Origin: Boesenbergia rotunda
Lineage: Eukaryota > Streptophyta > Magnoliopsida > Zingiberales > Zingiberaceae
Direction of reading: 5' to 3'
Length of the DNA stretch: 64,000 bases
Assembly: GCA_024364735.1 (NCBI GenBank)
Contig: JAGFNQ010002312.1
Location: 310,322-374,321, forward strand
Numbering within the stretch: position 1 is the stretch's first letter; each line of letters begins with the position of its first letter. Shown here piece after piece: positions 58,017 to 64,000 of the stretch. A program made the translations under genes and the position numbers. Below the pieces are notes generated by a model, which did no database searches, was not told the origin of the DNA, and was given only the letters and a program-made list of their open reading frames with translations.

Positions 58017-58384
58017 ATCCTCTATCCCAAAAAACCCTCTGTCCCGCCTATCCCGTTCGTTGACGACGGTCGTCGAGTCATTTGATCACCGATCAGACAC
58101 CACCGGTAGCCTCCGGTCGTCGTCTTGAACAAAACTATACCCTGGGGTGTATGATGAACCCGTCGGGATCGTCGCAATTGTGATCTCACCGGATTCACCG
58201 TCGAATCCGATGAGATTACAATTGCAACGATTCCGACCGGTTCACCGTTCTTCTAGGATATCATTTAATTCGGTACGACGATCAAAATCCATCGGTAGTG
58301 TCTGATCGATGATCAGACGACTCGCCAATCGTCATCGGGAGAGCGGGACAGACGGGACAGGGGTTTTTTTAGGACAGAGGATCC
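58017..58384. mobile_element. Foldback element in the Copia B leader
   Basis: The left end AGATCCTCTATCCCAAAAAA and right end TTTTTTTAGGACAGAGGATC are inverted copies over about 40 bp. Inner arms (GACGACGGTCGTCGAG / CAGACGACTCGCC; AATTGTGATCTCACCGG / GATGAGATTACAATTG) continue the fold. The core, with AAACTATACCCTGGGG and TGAACCCGTCG, matches the MITE at 18430-18638. Confidence 0.75.
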
Positions 58385-58895
58385 AAATTGGCGAAACCCA
58401 AACTAAATTTCTACTAGAGTGCTATAAGTGAGGTTATTTGATCATCTGGTTCATTTTATTTGAACCTAACTATCTAATTAGACTTGGTTCAAACCATTGG
58501 TTAATTTGATCAGATCAGTTTGGTCCAATGAGGTCGGGTCTAGTTCAAACCATTGGTTAGTTTAACCAGACCAATTTGGTCTAAATTATAACCAGAATCG
58601 ATTTGTTTGGTTCAATCAATAGATTTGACTTTGAATTAAATGAGCTAACAACTAAGATAAGTCATTCCTGTCCAATTAGATTAGTTCTAATGAGGATAAT
58701 GGACCCAGACTAAAGATTCGATTTTCTAATCGATCAACCCAATGTGTTAGTCAATAGAGCTCCCTAAAATCAAGAAAATTTATTTTTCTTATCTGTTTAT
58801 GACTCTGTGGGTTTATGCATATATGTGAATTGAATTGAACCAATTTTGTTACTGGTTTGTCGATTTTGTACTGACATTGTGAATTTCAATTCCAG

Positions 58896-59531
58896 ATGCC
58901 GAGATTTATTACCACAATGACTCGTCGCGATGTGCGACGGAATGAGCTAAGGGAATAGATAGAGGAGATTGACTACCGCCCAATTCTTGGAATCCAAGGA
59001 CATATGGGAAGGTTGGATCGACTATTTTGGAAACTCGAGCAGGAAGAGTTTCCAGTTCTAGATAACTACCGGATCAGGGCATTGATTCGTTCATTACCGA
59101 GGCATGGTGGAATAGCTGCAAGATGTATCTGGGGATGCTTTGAAGGGTGTATCTCATATACTGAGTTGTGTAGAGAATTACTTCGCCAAAATTTTTCGGA
59201 AGAAGATCTGGAAGACTCTGAGGACGATCGAGAAGAGGGTCCAGAAATGGATTTAATTGTAGAATTCGAGGAGGATCCTTAGGAATTCGAGATGGATCCA
59301 ATTGAAGAATTCGAGGAGGATCCGGAAGAATTTGAGATGGATCCAATTGATGAATTCGAGGAGGATCCGGAAGAATTCGAGATGGATCAAATTGAAGAAA
59401 TCAAGGAGGATCCTATAGAATCCGTGGAGGATCCTAAAATTAACTTACCTCTCATCAAGTCTGGGATGAAAGGGATAGTATTTACCACCGTGCTAGTCTT
59501 TGTCCTAGTGGGAGTAGTGCTAGCTTATTAG
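58896..59531 (+). pseudogene. Leader ORF of Copia B: acidic repeats and C-terminal membrane segment
   Basis: One reading frame upstream of gag, about 211 codons with stops at 58956 and 59280. N-terminal part: MPRFITTMTRRDVRRNELRE, then a basic/hydrophobic domain with LDNYRIRALIRSLPRHGG and CELL-like leucines. Middle: a strongly acidic repeat of IEEFEEDPEEFEMDP units (about 59220-59430). C-terminus: GIVFTTVLVFVLVGVVLAY, a likely single membrane segment ending at the stop. Copia A carries homologues of both ends. The ATG follows a TTTCAATTCCAG acceptor-like site at 58884-58895, so expression by splicing is possible. No known family recognised; position before gag argues against an envelope gene. 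Confidence 0.6.
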
Positions 59532-59902
59532 TTTATTAGAGTTTGTCTTTGTTACTGTGTTATGTACAAATAGTATTTGCTCGTTTAGTTTTTTAGTCAT
59601 GTAGTAGTTACTGTCATTTTGTATGAACAGTTTTTTCGAAAAGTTATGTTATGTGTTAACAAAACTTCTTAATGATTAGTTCATTTCATTTGATGATAAG
59701 TTCATTTATGATTAGTTCATATGATAGGATGTATGTAAAATAACTAATCAATGTTTATTAGATTGGATATACGGAGGATGAGTGGGAACGTAGTTACCAC
59801 TTGATTTTGTAAACCAACTCTAATTTACAATGAGCTAGTTATTAATTACATGCATATGAGTTACACTGAATGACTAAATAATGTATTTATTTATGTTAGA
59901 TC
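59532..59902 (+). other. Spacer between leader ORF and gag
   Basis: AT-rich, with GATTAGTTCATTT motifs shared with the array in Copia A. No gene. Confidence 0.5.
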
Positions 59903-61099
59903 ATGACAACAAAGAATATAATAGCTGAACTCAACAAAGGAGAAAAATTAAATGGGGACAACTACAAAATATGGCACCTTAAGATACAATATGTACTTGA
60001 GAAACAAGAAGTTCTAGAAGCTGTAAATTAATTTATGGTAGAACCTGCAGATGGTTCTACAACTCAGCATAAACGTGATCTTGATGCTTATAAGGCTTGG
60101 AAGAAAAAGGACTCCACTGCTAAGGGTATTTTGATTAGTTCAATGGTAGATAACCTGATATATGAGTATAAGCTATTACCATCAACTCATGCTGTCTAGG
60201 TTGCCCTGAGAGATAAATATAGTGGAGTTAGCTTAAGCAAGCTTCGTCAGCTGACAATCAAGTTTGACAGCTATAAGAAACGCCCGAATGCCTTCATGAC
60301 CCAACATCTGAGGGAAATGGGGAATATGATTCGAGAGCTAAAAACTGTTGGTCATGAGTTGACTGATGAACAACAGGTTCAAGAAGTTATCCGTTCCCTT
60401 CCTGATTCTTGGGAATCAATGAAACAGAACCTTACACATAGTGAAAGTATAAAGACTTTCATTGATGTCTCATGCCATGTTGAACTAGAGGCGGAGAGAA
60501 TTGAATCCGCAAGGATTTTTGGATAGGCTTTTGTAGCTGAAGGTTCTGGATCCAAGAAAATGAAAAGGTGGTTCAAGAAAGGAAAAGGAAAGGGAAAAGG
60601 AATAGATGCTGCTGATGCTGGGCAAGACCCAATCAAGAAGAATGTTAAAGGAAAAAATTATGGACAGAAACTTAAGAGCAAGTTGACTTACTATAACTGT
60701 GGCAAGAAAGGTCACTTTGCTCAGGAATGTACTGAGCTGAAAAAGGTAGATTCATATTTATTTTCTATTCACGAGCATTATGTTGCTAGTTCAGTGTTGT
60801 TAGCTGATTCTTATCCTTTGTGGATTATAGATTCAGGAGCAACGAACCATGTAGCTCGTGATCGAGCCACATACATGGAGTACCGTCGAGTACTAGCTAG
60901 CAACAAATAGATATATGTGGAAAACAATGCAAGGATTGAAGTCAAAAGAGTTGACACTTGCAAGCTCAACCTACTTGGTGGACATACCCTATTTCTGCAT
61001 GATGTCCTTTATGCTCCTGAGATTCGACGGAATCTAGTTTCTGTAACTAGTGATGTATCCTATTGGCTATGTATTATTCGGTCTATAGAGCATAACTAG
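59903..61099 (+). pseudogene. Copia B gag-protease with four stops
   Basis: One frame from ATG 59903: MTTKNIIAELNKGEKLNGDN, then the UBN2-type gag core (LSKLRQLTIKFDSYKKRPN, DEQQVQEVIRSLPDSWESMK) and a Lys/Gly-rich linker. The zinc knuckle reads YYNCGKKGHFAQEC, where the first Cys is replaced by Tyr. The protease box DSGATNH (about 60830-60850) is intact, followed by LFLHDVLYAPEIRRNLVSV. Stops lie at 60029, 60197, 60524 and 60908. Reading ends at 61099, after which only noncoding 3' sequence remains. Sequence is close to the gag of Copia A. Confidence 0.9.
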
Positions 61100-61529
61100 G
61101 AAAGCAACTGATTAGAATGAATAGATTCAAGCTAAATAGGAAGACTAATAGAGATTTACATCATCGACACTTATTCACTGGTCGACCAATTACATTTTTG
61201 TTAAGTACTTAAAATGTGATTGTGAATAATTGTATTGAATAAAAATACTAAATAGACTCTTGACTTAATTGTCATCGTGAGGGATTAGAGATGTTCATAT
61301 TGATGTAAATGATTTAGTTTGGGGTAAAGAGCAAGTGATTGATGTCTCTTATTCATATGATAGGCAGCTAAGTTAAATGTAACAACTTTCTTAGCATTGA
61401 TTGCTCAATATGTTTGCTGTCGCACGAACCATTTTTCGTAAGTATGAATTGGATGTTCTTTCAGTCTATGTGACTATATGTGGTCTTTGTGATCTGATTC
61501 TTATTTGGTCTATGTGACTTGACTTGCAC
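61100..61529 (+). other. 3' untranslated part of Copia B
   Basis: Residual sequence between the protease break and the 3' LTR; pol is deleted somewhere near its left end. Confidence 0.55.
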
Positions 61530-61539
61530 GAGTGGGAGA
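61530..61539 (+). promoter_or_regulatory. Polypurine tract of Copia B
   Basis: GAGTGGGAGA directly before the 3' LTR. Confidence 0.8.
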
Positions 61540-61891
61540 TGTTAGAAATGGGAACGTGTGAGCACACGTTCCCAAGGGAGTGGGTCATGTTTCCCCTCCC
61601 TCTCCACTCTTCTTGGCCTCTTGCTCTCCTATATAAGCCATAGAAAGAGGACAAGAAGAAGCAGTGACAAACTTGATTCGTTCAAGTGTAAGTGGGAAGA
61701 GGAACTCGAGAAGGAGAACATCCAACGAGTCGGTGGGATTTGGTTTGTGGAAGCTAAAGAACTTTCCAATCTGTGCATGATCGTTCTTCCGACGACGAGC
61801 ATGAAAGAGCGAAGGACGTGCGAAATCCAATACTGTAAGTATTTACGTATTTGCAAAATTTTATTTCACGATTTCATGCTTTAGATCAACA
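61540..61891 (+). repeat. 3' LTR of Copia B
   Basis: Same ends and length as the 5' LTR; about 18 substitutions, no indel noticed. Confidence 0.93.
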
Positions 61892-61896
61892 ACTAG

Positions 61897-62157
61897 GATA
61901 AATCAGAAAAGTACATATAGATTTTCATCCTAATGTTAACATTTTTAAATTCGCTATCCATTAAAGAAAAAATTGAGATTCGAATTCTAAATCCTTGATC
62001 TAGTGTGGGAAGGTGCCAGCCATTATATCCTTCCTCCAAGGGGCTGACGGGCCATATTATTAATAATATAAATGATGGTAAAAAAATTTAAACAATTATA
62101 TCGAAATATTATTTGCTAAATTAAAATTCTATTTTTTGGAGTCAATAATATAGTAAT
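61897..62157. other. Flanking DNA of Copia B
   Basis: No gene. 62052-62157 is a diverged direct repeat of 56471-56584 (shared ATAAATGATGGTAAAAA and CGAAATATTATTTG). Confidence 0.55.
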
Positions 62158-63068
62158 TGTTGGATGGGGTGGACTGGCTAGAGGGAGGGTGAATAGACGG
62201 TTATGAAAAATAATGGAGATAGCACTCGTAAAAAAAAAACTTGGTTGCAACTGGAACGTTGCTTCCAAGGTGGTTAACTCTCAAGCAGAACTCCTTCAGG
62301 CGTAGAAGCCTTTACAGTTGTAGCACTGAAGACTTAGAGTGGTTACAATTAAATCAATTGAATGATTGAAAGGTTGAAACTCTAAGCCTATATATAACCT
62401 AAGAGAATAAATCTGGATTGTTGATTGTTGAGGAATTTTCTCTTGGTCATTGATCCATGGATGTAATCTGGATGGTTGATCTTGGATGAGATTAACCTAC
62501 ATCCATTAGATCTGATTAAAGGATAAGACTTTATCCTTTATGAGATAAAGGAATTTTTATCTTCTGCTCGAGATTGCTGTTGTAATCTCTAAGTAATAAT
62601 ATCGGCAAGAATAAATTGTCTTCGACCTTTATCCCAACTGGTAAGCTTGGTCGCCTCTGCTCTCAAGGTCGTGGGTTCAATTCCTCTTAGCAACAATTTA
62701 ATCTTTCTTTTTCGGGCGACTAGCCTTTTGGTTCTTCGTCTTTTGGGTGATTTTCGGCCAACCGGAGTTAGGCTCACCCGAACCCGACTCCGGCCTTTCA
62801 CCCCTCGAGCGTCCTTCCTCCCGGCTTCTCGTCCCTTGGACACCGCGCGAGTCCTTCTCTCTCCACCGGCGTACTCTTCCGCAGCTTCCGCGTCCCTCGG
62901 ATTGTACCGAGCCCGTCGGCTCACTTTCCCGCACAATCCTTCTCGTCCGCTACGTCTTACGCTTGACTTCTTCCGTACCTAAGCTCTGCACACTTAGCAG
63001 AGGGATTAAACATACCAGGACCTAACTTAACCTGGTTGATCACATCAAAACTTACCGGGGCACCAACA
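62158..63068 (-). repeat. 3' LTR of the - strand SIRE-like element
   Basis: Inverted TGTTGG/CCAACA ends. The right half (62700-62990) is GC-rich and gives overlapping frames on both strands that are not genes. A tRNA-like stretch near 62630-62695 (GGTAAGCTTGG and GGTTCAATTCC) may be a small SINE or chance similarity. Confidence 0.7.
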
Positions 63069-63082
63069 ATCTCCCCCTTTTT
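63069..63082 (-). promoter_or_regulatory. Polypurine tract (- strand)
   Basis: The + strand reads ATCTCCCCCTTTTT; on the - strand this is the purine run before the LTR. Confidence 0.8.
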
Positions 63083-63752
63083 GATGTGCATCAACCCAGG
63101 TTCAGTTAGGGTTAAACCAAATAAGTAAAAAATAGTAAAATTAAATAAACAGGTTGAGCATGAAAAAGATGTTTCAATGCAAATCTATAATCTCCCCCTG
63201 TACACTAGCCTACTCTCCCCTTTGATCACAGCAAAAACCGGGGACTAATAAACCGGGGACGAAAAAGTTAGCATATTGAAAAAATTGAAGTGTTTAACTA
63301 AAGCTTAAAAGATTAAAAAAAAATTAGTTTTCAAAAATAGCATTTTCAAGAATTTTTCAAATTAAAGAAAATATAATTTCATTTTTTTTTAAAATTCTAA
63401 ATGGACTTAAAAAATTCAGAAATAATTTTGACAAAGTCAACATTTGATTTATAGATCCAAAAAAAAAATCGGATCTAGTCAAACTCTTTTTCCTTCTAAT
63501 TCTTAAAATTTAAAAATATGGGTTCATCTAAAAAATCATAAAAATTCGAAGAGTGTTCGAAAAATTTCAAAAAGTTTCAAGTGTATAGCCAACTTTCCTT
63601 AAGTAACAAAAAATTATACTGAATTTTAAAAAAATAACACAATAAAAATTGTTAGTCAATATCTGCAACAAATTAATTTAAGACAGATTTAGGAATCCAA
63701 AATAGGTTACTATCTACCGGGTTAGTTAAAACTTTAGGGGGCACATAATTTC

Positions 63753-63983
63753 TTAGTATTTTCCTAAGTTGGCCTTGTTATTCTTAAGATACCAGTTCAG
63801 CCCCTCAGGATAATGATTTTTTTTCTGTTGCAGGCATGTAATATCAAATTCCAATTTCTTAACTAAATTTTCTAGATTTTCATTTTTATTTTTTAAGTTA
63901 TCGAACATACTTAATGGACATGATGTAGATAACTCCTTTTTCAACCTCAATATCTTTCTCCTCTTTTTGCATAAACTATTCAA
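63753..63983 (-). pseudogene. Coiled-coil fragment of a SIRE-like polyprotein
   Basis: A 76-residue frame with FDNLKNKNENLENLVKKLEF, a heptad-like Leu/Asn/Lys pattern similar to the coil after gag in SIRE-like elements. It ends near KKNHYPEGLNWYLKNNKAN. Upstream continuation lies outside the window. No function can be given beyond membership of the element. Confidence 0.4.
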
Positions 63984-64000
63984 AACAGATTTTAAAACAG

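Larger units (their letters stand above)
57102..61891 (+). mobile_element. Copia element B, complete ends, most of pol missing
   Basis: LTRs 57102-57453 and 61540-61891 (352 bp each, about 18 differences) are flanked by the direct repeat ACTAG at 57097-57101 and 61892-61896. The primer site follows the first LTR and a purine tract precedes the second. The interior holds a leader of 2.4 kb with a phased repeat, a foldback element and a leader ORF, then gag-protease (59903-61099). Integrase, RT and RNase H are missing: only about 440 bp separate protease from the 3' LTR. LTR divergence of roughly 5 percent makes it clearly older than the Gypsy element. Confidence 0.92.
62158..64000 (-). mobile_element. 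SIRE-like Copia 3' end, - strand
   Basis: On the - strand an interior (64000-63082) rich in GGGGGAG motifs leads to a polypurine tract and a 911 bp LTR starting TGTTGGTGCCCCGG at 63068 and ending CCAACA at 62158. The rest of the element lies beyond the window. Confidence 0.75.

Noticed and set aside
58896..59531. Leader ORF as an envelope-like gene
   Set aside because: It lies before gag rather than after pol, has no signal peptide or surface-protein features, and only one C-terminal hydrophobic segment.
62630..62700. tRNA-like stretch with A-box and B-box-like motifs
   Set aside because: No full cloverleaf could be drawn; at most a SINE head, and no target duplication was found.

Overview
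The window is plant nuclear DNA, very probably from a monocot. The evidence is an intron-less mTERF gene of plant type, plant LTR retrotransposons with tRNA-iMet primer sites, plant-type SINEs, and transposon-borne Ulp1-protease genes. The retroelement style (SIRE-like Copia elements with long repeat-rich LTRs, Del/Tekay chromoviruses with 3 kb LTRs) recalls Zingiberales, but that is an impression from general knowledge, not a test.

Only one ordinary host gene is convincing: the mTERF-family gene at 28596-29714 (+). Almost everything else is transposable elements, often nested.

Layout: (1) 1-14017, SIRE-like Copia remnants. A + strand 3' half ends in an LTR at 4452-8140, which is split by a 2.3 kb solo LTR. 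A second + strand element (8141-12310) has an unusual gag-like ORF and a repeat-rich LTR. A truncated - strand relative occupies 12311-14017. (2) 14018-20830, a DNA transposon with inverted repeats of about 1.3 kb made of palindromic GGCCTGAAATCA-type motifs, carrying a multi-exon gene with a PMD-like domain, a coiled coil and a Ulp1 peptidase. (3) 20950-26140, a second gene of the same architecture, split by a solo LTR that itself holds a SINE. (4) 26282-28112, a solo LTR with a perfect target duplication. (5) 28596-29714, mTERF. (6) 29930-38370, AT-rich DNA with SINEs, two related LINE relics, a MITE and an array of foldback repeats. (7) 38400-49151, an old chromovirus LTR piece and then a young Del/Tekay-type Gypsy element with 3021 bp LTRs and a dead interior. 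(8) 49152-54554, a Copia element on the - strand, truncated at the Gypsy edge. (9) 57102-61891, a related Copia element on the + strand with LTRs, target duplication, leader ORF and gag-protease but most of pol missing. (10) 62158-64000, the 3' end of another SIRE-like element on the - strand.

The most interesting points are: the two PMD/coiled-coil/Ulp1 transposon genes with their palindrome arrays; a leader ORF (acidic repeats plus C-terminal membrane segment) shared by two diverged Copia copies; ten TCGATTA sites spaced about 20.4 bp apart in a Copia leader; two foldback elements sharing a core; and a SINE whose empty site is preserved in a related copy 6 kb away. Repeat boundaries and percentages were judged by eye.
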